A stretch of DNA of 64,000 bases, taken from positions 28,943,795-29,007,794 of the forward strand of contig NC_092670.1 in the NCBI RefSeq assembly GCF_964355755.1, written 5' to 3'. The position numbers and the translations under genes are program-made. The number at the start of each line of letters is the position of its first letter. Positions within the stretch are counted from its first letter, which is position 1. The notes beneath the pieces are model-generated. The model ran no database searches, was not told the origin of the DNA, and worked only from the letters and a program-made list of their open reading frames with translations. Shown here one piece after another: positions 55,274-64,000 of the stretch. The DNA comes from Antedon mediterranea. Taxonomy: Eukaryota > Echinodermata > Crinoidea > Comatulida > Antedonidae.

Positions 55274-58200
55274 GTAAGTAATCTATCTATTAATGTCTTT
55301 ATGCTGAAAGAACAACCCCTGCCTACTTTGTACACAAAAACTAAAAAGATGGTGACATTTAAGATGTCAGTAGTTGCACTACTTTAAAGAAATATTAAAT
55401 AGACATTTTTATTTTTTTAGAAATGGCTTTATATGAAAATTATCCATGTATTTTTGGTCATGGGTTTACCAAGTAAGTCAATTGGTAAACATATTCATAC
55501 TATTGCTTAAAATTATGATATTAAATTATTGTAGATCATGATGCAAGATTGAAGGCAGCACAAGAAATAAGTGAAAATTTTGAGATTATAATATCCTCCC
55601 CACATTACCCAACATTCCTTGAAACAGCCATTCAACGGTTTGTGAGGGTTTTAAGAGAAGAAAACCCTGTGTTTATTGCTGAGTCACAAATTCAGGTTAG
55701 TATTATTTATGGAGGATAATCTGAATTGATTACAGAGGTCCCAAGTTCCCCGAAATTTGCGGGTGTTTCCGATTTTCCCCGATTTTTAATGCAGATCCCC
55801 GCCTACCCGAAAATTGGTTATTTCCCCCCAAAAATCTGGACGATTTAGGCTTAGCTAGGCCTAGCCTAGAGAATTTTCATCTGAAATAACTGACAATTTT
55901 TCGTAGGCCTAGTAAATTTGGTATTGGATCTCCCAGATGATGTACGCTCAAAATTGGTTGTATAACTTAATATTAGCTTATATAGCGCCCTCTATATAAT
56001 TTTTAATTATTATAGGACGCCCTCTATTGTTTACCCAAAATTTGGTTTTTTCAACTTGGAACCTCTGTGATTAGAACGTGTAATGTTTTTATGGTCCTTT
56101 CCAATTTGAAAGACAAGCAAAACAAATTTTGGCTCAGAAATGTACAAATTACCATAAATTGCAATAATTTGCAATTCAATTAATCACAAAGTTAAACATG
56201 TTGAGATACCATAACAACCTATTTTAAATGTCTGCTAACTCTGCAGCACATCCAAAAGAAAATTGAATGTGGCCATTTTCTTGCACATTTTGAAACCATG
56301 AACTGATTCCACTGTAAGTGCTTTCTAGACATTATCAAGGCCATGAAGGAACATATAAACTTGAACCACTGCTGGACAGTATGAATTTGAAGTTGTACAG
56401 CAAGTAGCAGTAGATATTACTGGTCTACTCATATTCTTAAACAGCTTCCATACAGCTACTATTACGTTGCAACAACAGCATATATATTATATTATGCAAT
56501 ATGACAATAATATATGGAAATGATGTTTCCACTGATGAATGACTAGATTAATAATCTATATGAAAATGTTATAACAACAACCTATTTTATACTATTTCAG
56601 CAACTCCGCAAACTGTTGTTGGAAATAATTCATCGAATTCCGACCAATGATCATTTGAGAAACTATGTTACCCAAGTGTTGGAGCTTATGTTTTTTCTGC
56701 TTGACCGAGAAAATGAGGAAAATGTATTGGTTTGTTTACGAGTAATCATTGAGCTTCACAAACAGTTTCGACCGCACATGGCACCTGAGGTAAGAAATAG
56801 TTAATAAATAGAGGTAATAACATTTTGTATTTTTATTATTTTGCAATCCAGGCACAACCAACAAAGCATATTAATTAGACTTTTTTTTAATTAGAAGAAT
56901 GCTCAAAATTTATAATTTGAGGAGGGAAAATTAAAATAAATTTACACTGTATGTGTAGTTTAAATACAGATTTGTTATTGTGCTTTTCATTAATTATCTC
57001 GGCAAAATGAAAACACTGCAATAAATTCATAAATGCATATTTTAAATTTCAGGTTCATCAGTTTCTGCATTTTGTCAAGAAAATCTACAAAGAAATTCCA
57101 ACTAATATGGTAGGTACATTATATATTTTCAAATGAACTCGCTTCTTATTCTAGTGGTGGAACAAGTCTTCCCAATTAAGGACTATAAACTGTAGTCTAG
57201 TGAACTGACCCTGTTCAGAGGGATTACTTAAAGCCCCCTTCCCTACGTTTTTTAGATCTAATTTAAGATCACAAACTATATTTAATGTAAAAATAATACT
57301 ATATGGTCCTATTACGATAACTTTTTTCGTCTTTAAACGGTTAAAAATGTGAAAAATAAGTCGATTCAACGGAGTATGGCAAAAATAGAAAGACAATTAA
57401 TGCAGCAACTATACAACGTCAGGCTAGGTATATAGCTAGCGTACGATGTTCATACGTTACCGATGTTTACCAGCTAGGCCTACAAAACTAAGCCTAGCTA
57501 GGCTAGGCCTAAGACCGTCCAACGAGAGGTCGATCGCCGCGAGCTACTAGGTAGTGCATTGTTTCTCACTTTTTATCATAATTTACCATAAAACGTACAT
57601 TTAAGACAGGAATGACATGGTTTAATGTTTTTAAAGTGATATATATGCATTATTTTCCAAAAAACGTCCAAAATTGCAGGGAAGGGGTCTTTAATACTGG
57701 TAATCATTGGCCACATGTGCCTAAATACATAACCATTTTAAAATAGTTAGCTCCATGTTCAGACTAAATCATCATAGTTTGATTTCAAGTTCAAAAGTAC
57801 AGTACCGACCATAACTAACCACCAATTTGGATGCGTCAGATGCATCAAGAATGCGTCCAGAATCTATATATAAATTATGGTTAATTCTGACATAGGCGAG
57901 CACAATGCAAAAACTTCGGTACAAATCTCCGCCTTGGATACCTACCTTCTCTATCTCAGATGTACCGCGAAACGTAGATTTGATAACATTAGTTTTCACA
58001 TCGACGCTATTGTTCCATATTTCTATCTTAGGAAGATATTATAAAAGGTTTTATAAGAAATTTTCTGATTTCAATCGGTAAATTTTAACTCTACGCGCGG
58101 TAAGTAATTTCCGGTGTTCACTGTAAGGTAAGGTGTCAATCACCTAGCAAGTTCCCTGCATGGTTGGTTTCAACCAGGGAGTTGTAACCTGTTTCAACTA

Positions 58201-61200
58201 AGTTGGCCGTTTGGTTTTTTGTTTATTTTCGGACCGCGCGTGTGAAGGTATAGTACTGTAGTAAATAAAGATCAAATTTAATATATTCATAAAACATAGG
58301 AGTAAATTGTGGGAAAATAATTATATAAAATTACATCGAGAGAATTGATTTTGTTTGAAATCGAATGAAACCCCGATAGCCGAGTTGTTGAGTAAGCTGC
58401 CGGGACTTTATGTATACTATGCCCTATCTGTGTCCCGTCAGGACCCTGGGATACTTCTGCTCATGTTGCAAGCCGTCTAAAACATCTTCCTTCTTAGGCC
58501 AAAACGGCTCACTGTGTCGCGGAATAATGTATTATATACCAATTAGGATGGTATTTATTTGAATAAACGCCCGGAACTTAAAATAATTATCGCCACTTAC
58601 CCGAGTCATTATCATTCCGAGAACCATCGTCTACACTTCCTAGAGGGGGAGCGAGCGAAGCGAGCTCACCTTCTAGTAATAATTTCCCGACGCAGTTTCT
58701 TCAAATAAACAATGTCATTGTCAAGTACCTTCACAGCTAACGACTACAGTATAAACAATGCGCTAGACTATTAGGCCTACATTAAAACGCAGAATAGATA
58801 AAAAAAAATGACTAAAAACAACAAAAAAAGAAATCAATAAATCAAAAATAAGGAAGGAATAACCTGCCAGTAGGTAGCTAGGCCTAACTATACCGATTAT
58901 GTTATTAGTTGGCCGTCATAATTTTAATATTTGTAGATTTTATGCGATTGGGTATTGGGAAGGGAGGCTGTATAAGTAAAGTTTTCATCCAATACAATGG
59001 GCTTTCATGACGTCTTTTATTGTGCTTGAGACGATGAATAGAGATTGTTATTTCGATACGATCGAATATTTGTAAACAATAACGAGGGGTGTGAATGCGT
59101 CGAAATAACAATGTTAGGATGAAATGGGCCTTACATGAACGCTTCATTGACGCATTCATTCATGCGTCGGATGCATCCAAAATTGAGGGGTTCTTCTGGT
59201 CGATACTGTAGATGAATACTGTCAACTAACAAATGGCTGATCATACTGTATATAATAAGTAAAATCTAGGTTTAACGCTGAAAACTATTTTTTTAAACTT
59301 TTTTGTGTAGAAAACTCTTGAAGGTATGCAGGTTTCACCCACACCAGATGCATTGAATATTCAACTGTATGTTGAAAGACCTGGCTTTGCCACCCAAACC
59401 ATCATCACCATCAACCAATCAGATGGATCTAAGGTTCAGGTAAGGTAATCATCTTTAAAAAAAAAACATAAACATTTTTAGATTACAAAGTTAATATTAT
59501 TTTAAAAATAAATGTGTTTGCTTCATGTTAATTCCTTGTTTGCATGTAGCAGAGAAAACGAAATTTTGGGTAAACAATAGAGGCGTCCTATAATATTTGA
59601 AATTGTATAGAGGGCGCTATATAAGCTAATATTAAGTTATACAAAAAATCTTGAGTGTACATCGTTTGGGATATCCAATACCAAATTTACTAGGCCAGGT
59701 TTAGGTTCGGTAATAAACAATAGGTAATGTCAGACACCTTTCCAGTGTGTTATAGCCTAGCCACCTAGGCCTACGATAATTTTGTTAATAAAGTAGACTT
59801 TTTAACAGAAATTTGCATGTAAAAAAATATTTTTAAAGTAAAGCCCTTGTTTCACTTCGTGGGTGGACACCGCCCGACTCTCTACTCTTGAAACATTTTT
59901 CATATATATTATGTATATATATTCAAATATTGTCTAGTTTCAGTTATTTTAGATGAAAAATCTCTAGGCTAGGCCTAGCTAGCCCTAGGCCTAAATTGTC
60001 CAGATTTTCGGGGGGAAATAACAAATTTTCGCGTAGGTGGGGATCTGCATTAAAAATCGGGGAAAAACTCAATTTTGGGGAACTTGGGACCTCTGATGTT
60101 GGGACATGGGATGTGTTTTCTCACTTCATTTCTTGAAATGGTTTAACCGTTGTGTAGGTCCTAGGCAGTCGCAAATCATAAGATTCCTATTGAATAGACC
60201 ATGTTGGAAGTTCTCAAACTAGTTTTAAAAAAGGCTTTTTATGATGTTTTCATATGTGTACTGTATATCTTTATGTATGTTAATTATGTGTGTTGTGATA
60301 TTGTTTGCTACATATAATCAAATGAAATATTTTAGTTAGAATGCTGTAAATGCAATATAACACATTATAATCTTTATTCTCCCACAGCAAACAATTCTGC
60401 CACGAGGTATAAACTCCTTGAAGGTATTGGCAGAATATCCTATCATAGTTGTGCTTATGTATCAACTATATAAACAGACTGTACACAGTGTTGTTGCAGA
60501 GTTTATTCCCCTGATCATGAATACTATTGTTTTACAACCAAGTCAACAGGCAAGGTATGTATACTGTAAAACCCAAAATTGTGGCATGCCCTTTATTTTC
60601 GCGATTGAACAATGATCTTGAAAACAAAGGGCGCGCGAAAATCGCAAAATTCCCAACGATGTTATTTACAGTCGATCAGGCCTAACTTAGGCTTAGTTAG
60701 CCAGGCCTACCCTTTGCAAAAAAGCCGTATACGAACATATACAATTTATATATGTCTTGTGTATGTTTCGTATATGACATCCCCATTCGTATACGAAACG
60801 AATACGTTAATTTATTTAAAATAACTTCCTGCCCGCATAATCAGCATATACGAACCGTATACGACAGCGTATTTGATCATTTATAACAAGTTCCTGAATA
60901 TACGATCTGTATACGATGCGTATACCATCCGAACTGCTGCATCATACCAAAGATCATGATATACAAAAACGAATGCGAAAAGGTACTGTCCCACTTTTTG
61001 CATGATGACGATAGCATAAGTTGGTAGCTAAACTTTGTTACCTGAAGTTTACTATTTTATATAATATTTACTATACTTTATTGTTAATTTTTTATATTAA
61101 TGTATGAAGGTAATTTGCAAAAATCATGAGATCTTACCTGCATGCAAATCTGTACCGAATAGTTTACGTAATAAATGAATCCGATTTGCCAAACATTATG

Positions 61201-63360
61201 TCCGATTCTTTGAAATTCTATTTCTCTCTCTACCAGAGAGGTGCGTGTACGTCAAATTGCATTGTTTTTTCAATTCGCGCCTCGGCGACTCGTATCATAA
61301 CACACATGGTAATTTTCTTACTAGTGGTGCTGTGTACGTCAAATAGAATTGTTTTTTTCCAACATTTTGGCTTGCATGAACAATCTACTGTAGAGCACGC
61401 CCATAGCCAGGGGGGTTTTTATAAAAAAAAAATTACGACATTTCTTAGGTGATTTTTTATGAAATGTATAGTGTACTTGCTTGACGAATCCTTTGTCCAT
61501 TAAATCATAATAAGTTGTAATGTGTCCATAAAGTAATTATTCTATGTGTGTAATCCTAGCTTGTGGTTGTGTACCAAACGGCAAAAATACCATCACCATG
61601 CTCTCCACCACCACAGAGATCCATTTGGCTGACGTCGCGTCCGGTACATTAATTATGGGGGTGTTATCTATTATTAAACACGTGCACCCACTGTGTAGCC
61701 AAAACATTTATTTATTTACATCCCTAAATTTACAATTGCATATTCTGTAATTTTACTCGACACTATTTAATTGTTGTTTGAAGTTCATCGCGGAGGCGAA
61801 ATACATTAGCCAATTTGGTTCAACAAATTATACAAGAAACTCAAATCATGAAAATAAAAGGCCGCGAAATAGTTACAAATGTAAAATCGTGAAAATTTAG
61901 GGCCGCGAACATTTTGGGCTTTACAGTAAATGATTTACAAAAGCTAGGATAGGTGTAAATTATTATACAGGACAGAAAGAAAATACTTGTTTTCCTTAAT
62001 GTAGGTCTCTGTATTTACAATACCTTTCAATCTGCATTAAAAACTGCAATTTGTAACACTGTTCATGTGAAAATGTGTTACCCCTATTATTAAAAATTCT
62101 TATAACAGTACAGTAAACTATGTTCTCTTGTGAGAAGTGAAATAGTATAATTAATATACTAATATTATATTGATAATTATCATCCAGCTACTAGGAACCA
62201 ATTGTAAAGTTTTTCTAATTCAATTCATAATCATTCTTACATTATAATTATTCTTTATTTTTAGATCTTCAGCACATTTTAATAAGGAGATGTATGTTGA
62301 TTTTGTAGCAGCACAAATCAAGACTCTGTCATTCTTGGCTTACATAATCAAGATATACCAGGTGAGAATAGAGCTTGCCACATACTGTTTCATCCCTTGC
62401 CGCTTACTCCAAGGCTCACTTCATCTTGCAGTGTGGGTTCAAATGCCACAATGAATTGGGAAATATGTTTTCATTTACTATATTGTACATAATTTTTCAC
62501 ATGCTTGATCCTCTGAGCATGGACCTATGAATTAATTATTAAATTTATAGGTCCATGCTCTGAGGCAATCCAGTTTGTTTGGTGAGGCATGTACCTAGTG
62601 ACCAAAATGTAATTACCTACATACGACACATGGTAGTTTTGAAAGAAGATTACTCCAAATAGGCTCTACTCATGTTAGCAATGGAGTTTACATGTTATAA
62701 TGTTTTGTTTCTTTTTTTTTTTGGTAAGGAATTGGTGAATTCGTGTGCTCCACAAATGGTGAAAGGCATTCTGGGATTGTTTCAGCACTGCCCAAGTGAA
62801 GTGGCACATTTAAGGAAAGAGCTTCTGATTGCAGTACGACACATTCTAGCAACTGATCTCCGCAATAGTATGAATTTTTTTTCTTTACATAATTTTTATT
62901 TTTTTTGTTAATATACACATTCCTACTATACTTCGTTTTACGTATCTATATAAATTTACGTAAGGGCATTAATTCAATTTACCTAATTGAATTTACAATT
63001 GAAAAAAAAATCAAGTCCTCTGAGACAGAGTGGATGAGAAAATGTTTTGCAAAGTGGGTACATTATTTGTTTTTTGTTTGGTCCATATTGAAGATGCAGA
63101 TAACTATAGTTTTAAATAAGATTTTATTACCTCACCAATACATTGAAAATCAATAGGCATGAAAACAAATGCTTTTATGATATATATATATGAGAGATCC
63201 ATTTTTCCACTTTTATGCTGCATTTATGCTGTATCTTAAGGTTAGATATTAACAATACAATGTTACTGATGATTATTACAGGATTTGTACCATCTATTGA
63301 TAAGCTGTTTGAAGAAAGTGTCTTGGTTGGAAGTGGATGGACAAGCAAAGAATCTTTGAG
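55171..63360 (+). CDS. TRRAP: TRRAP, N-terminal part (9 exons, runs off window)
   Basis: TRRAP is the very large pseudokinase scaffold (HEAT/TPR, FAT and inactive PIKK domains) that ties transcription factors to the SAGA and NuA4/TIP60 acetyltransferase complexes. This window holds about the first 373 residues of some 3800, in exons 55171-55273, 55535-55695, 56601-56789, 57053-57109, 59311-59439, 60388-60554, 62265-62361, 62729-62867 and 63282-63360. Phase agrees at every junction. Diagnostic matches include LEIIHRIPTNDHLR, IIELHKQFRP, LKVLAEYPIIVVLMYQLYK, AAQIKTLSFLAYIIKIYQ, HLRKELLIA and ESVLVGSGWTSKESLR. The ATG at 55171 is preceded in frame by TGA within the same exon, so it is the start; at least one leader exon lies further upstream. 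The catalytic-like end is outside the window. Confidence 0.95.
55535..55695 (+). CDS. TRRAP: TRRAP coding exon 2
   Basis: Encodes NHDARLKAAQEISENFEIII + SSPHYPTFLETAIQRFVRVL and on to AESQIQ, matching EVSENFENVTSSPQYSTFLE in human. Acceptor attattgtag, donor gttagt. Confidence 0.94.
55733..56067. mobile_element. CAG-ended TIR element E, TGATTA duplication
   Basis: Left end CAGAGGTCCCAAGTTCCCC, right end AACTTGGAACCTCTG; TGATTA directly flanks both ends. 335 bp, no coding capacity, in TRRAP intron 2. A longer inverted copy lies at about 59545-60096. Confidence 0.8.
56601..56789 (+). CDS. TRRAP: TRRAP coding exon 3
   Basis: Encodes QLRKLLLEIIHRIPTNDHLR, then VLELMFFLLDRENEENVLVC and LRVIIELHKQFRPHMAPE. 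Acceptor actatttcag, donor gtaaga. Confidence 0.97.
57053..57109 (+). CDS. TRRAP: TRRAP coding exon 4
   Basis: Encodes VHQFLHFVKKIYKEIPTNM (human HHFLDFVKQIYKELPKVV). Acceptor ttaaatttcag, donor gtaggt. Confidence 0.93.
57134..57205 (+). mobile_element. SINE body fragment
   Basis: TCTAGTGGTGGAACAAGTCT and AAGGACTATAAACTGTAG match the body of the SINE at 52706-53020. Head and tail are missing. In TRRAP intron 4. Confidence 0.6.
57228..57694. mobile_element. TTAA-flanked MITE, family M2 copy 2 (uninterrupted)
   Basis: TTAA-AGCCCCCTTCCCTACG at the left and GGGAAGGGGTCT-TTAA at the right. It is closest to the nested copy at 34628-38722 and serves as its reference. Compared with copies 1 and 3 it lacks an internal block of about 160 bp. 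Confidence 0.85.
57800..59208. mobile_element. Tc1/mariner-like TIR element with TA ends
   Basis: CAGTACCGACCATAACTAAC at the left and, inverted, CAGTATCGACCAGAAGAACC at the right, each next to TA. GGATGCGTCAGATGCATC-type words follow at both ends. No transposase frame recognised. GAGCGAGCGAAGCGAGCTC lies near 58649. Fills most of TRRAP intron 4. Confidence 0.65.
59311..59439 (+). CDS. TRRAP: TRRAP coding exon 5
   Basis: Encodes KTLEGMQVSPTPDALNIQLY + VERPGFATQTIITINQSDGS + KVQ. This is the least conserved part, but phase fits both neighbours. Acceptor ttttgtgtag, donor gtaagg. Confidence 0.85.
59545..60096. mobile_element. CAG-ended TIR element E, second copy, inverted
   Basis: Inverse of the element at 55733-56067: ATTTTGGGTAAACAATAGAG, TAGAGGGCGCTATATAAGCT, GGTGGGGATCTGCATTAAAA and the terminal GGGGAACTTGGGACCTCTG. 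It is longer, with an extra internal block; the left terminus is degraded. In TRRAP intron 5. Confidence 0.7.
60388..60554 (+). CDS. TRRAP: TRRAP coding exon 6
   Basis: Encodes QTILPRGINSLKVLAEYPII + VVLMYQLYKQTVHSVVAEFI + PLIMNTIVLQPSQQA plus two bases. Acceptor ttctcccacag, donor gtatgt. A transposon begins within 10 nt of the donor. Confidence 0.96.
60564..61926. mobile_element. TA-flanked TIR element beside TRRAP exon 6 donor
   Basis: CTGTAAAACCCAAAATTGTG at the left and, inverted, CTGTAAAGCCCAAAATGTTC at the right, with TA outside. TTTTCGCGATT / AATCGTGAAAA subterminal words at both ends. It begins 9 nt after the end of exon 6, leaving gtatgta of the donor. No coding capacity. Confidence 0.7.
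62265..62361 (+). CDS. TRRAP: TRRAP coding exon 7
   Basis: Completes an Arg codon and encodes SSAHFNKEMYVDFVAAQIKT + LSFLAYIIKIYQ. Acceptor tatttttag, donor gtgaga. Confidence 0.96.
62510..62565. repeat. Hairpin in TRRAP intron 7
   Basis: CCTCTGAGCATGGACCTAT pairs with ATAGGTCCATGCTCTGAGG (one mismatch) around an AT-rich loop; the pairing can extend through AATT/AATT. Confidence 0.6.
62729..62867 (+). CDS. TRRAP: TRRAP coding exon 8
   Basis: Encodes ELVNSCAPQMVKGILGLFQH + CPSEVAHLRKELLIAVRHIL + ATDLRN plus one base. Acceptor ttttttttggtaag is slightly unusual (AAG end after a T tract); donor gtatga. Confidence 0.93.
63282..63360 (+). CDS. TRRAP: TRRAP coding exon 9 (last in window)
   Basis: Completes an Arg codon and encodes FVPSIDKLFEESVLVGSGWT + SKESL plus two bases; donor gtattg. 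The next exon lies beyond 64000. Confidence 0.94.
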
Positions 63361-64000
63361 GTATTGTAGTTGTTTCTGTTATTAGAACATGTTACCCAAG
63401 GGTAGTGGTTTCTATATATAAATTTACGTAAGGGCAAAATTCGGTAAATCGCGCGTTATTTCTAGAATGTTTACTCGATGGTATATAAAGTTGGTTCGTA
63501 CTTTCGGTACTGATTTTAACCACTTGATGTAACCCTGTTTACTAATTAAATTGAGTTTGATAATTAGTTATTGACAAATAAAACAAATTTAGGTTCAACG
63601 ATTTGCCCCAAATAGGGGTGTTTTCCGATCGTGGTATACACTGTCTAATGGATGTCCGTCTTGAAAAATACCCGCAGACAATAATACGAGGATGCTTCGC
63701 ATTTTCCTATCTCCTCCTACGATAACTGTTTTTAATGGCCGAAAACCGGTTGAACAGCTCGAGTATAGCATCATAATGTTGAAGACAGGCAGATTTTCTT
63801 CAAAAAATACTATTTTGATAGATTTAATATACGTTTATACAAATGTATTGATTTGCGATGAATGGAACATTCCAAATTATTTGGTTTAACAAAAGTAGGT
63901 AAATTTATGTGCCCTTGGAGAATAAACATAAATAGTATTGCAATGCTGTACAATACTGTAAATAGATATTTAACCACTTTTGATCGCCATTTGAATCGCA
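63361..64000. other. TRRAP intron 9, start only
   Basis: No further exon, repeat end or gene recognised before the window ends. The open frame at 63692-63889 shows no conserved motif. Confidence 0.5.

Noticed and set aside
58375-58530. tRNA-like sequence with GATAGCCGAGTTGTTGAG
   Set aside because: An A-box-like word is present but no B box or foldable tRNA; at most an old SINE trace.

Overview
The window is eukaryotic, AT-rich and intron-rich, and is packed with inverted-repeat transposons, LINE fragments, SINE pieces and tandem arrays. Two conserved host genes and the style of the repeats (frequent TAGGCC/GGCCTA strings, TTAA-flanked MITEs, CR1/L2-like LINEs) suggest a marine invertebrate deuterostome, most likely an echinoderm. 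The species cannot be fixed from the sequence alone.

Layout. (1) 1556-39075, minus strand: the whole coding region of SF3B1, the branchpoint-binding HEAT-repeat subunit of U2 snRNP. I place 21 coding exons, all with GT-AG borders. They total 3957 nt (1318 codons plus stop), and the phase is consistent across every junction. Only the 28-nt first exon (39048-39075), at the far end of a 13-kb intron, is less certain. (2) 39131-55140: a gene-poor divergent interval with a large foldback element, several LINE fragments, TIR transposons, a tRNA-derived SINE and a CTAG-dense block. (3) 55171 to the window end, plus strand: the first nine coding exons (about 373 residues) of TRRAP, the SAGA/NuA4 scaffold. 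The gene runs off the window. SF3B1 and TRRAP are therefore head to head.

Most other sequence is mobile DNA inside introns. SF3B1 intron 1 holds a 3.4-kb TTA-flanked element with perfect 32-bp TIRs (PIF/Harbinger-like), a degenerate satellite, and a TTAA-flanked MITE split by two later transposons, one of which carries two more. The SF3B1 intron just before coding exon 19 is 85 percent a 71-copy, indel-free 23-bp satellite. Each unit, in the sense of SF3B1 transcription, resembles a 3' splice site. That is the most striking signal here, because SF3B1 is the protein that helps select 3' splice sites.

No rRNA, intact tRNA, CRISPR or prokaryotic feature is visible. Most short open frames lie inside repeats and are not annotated as genes.
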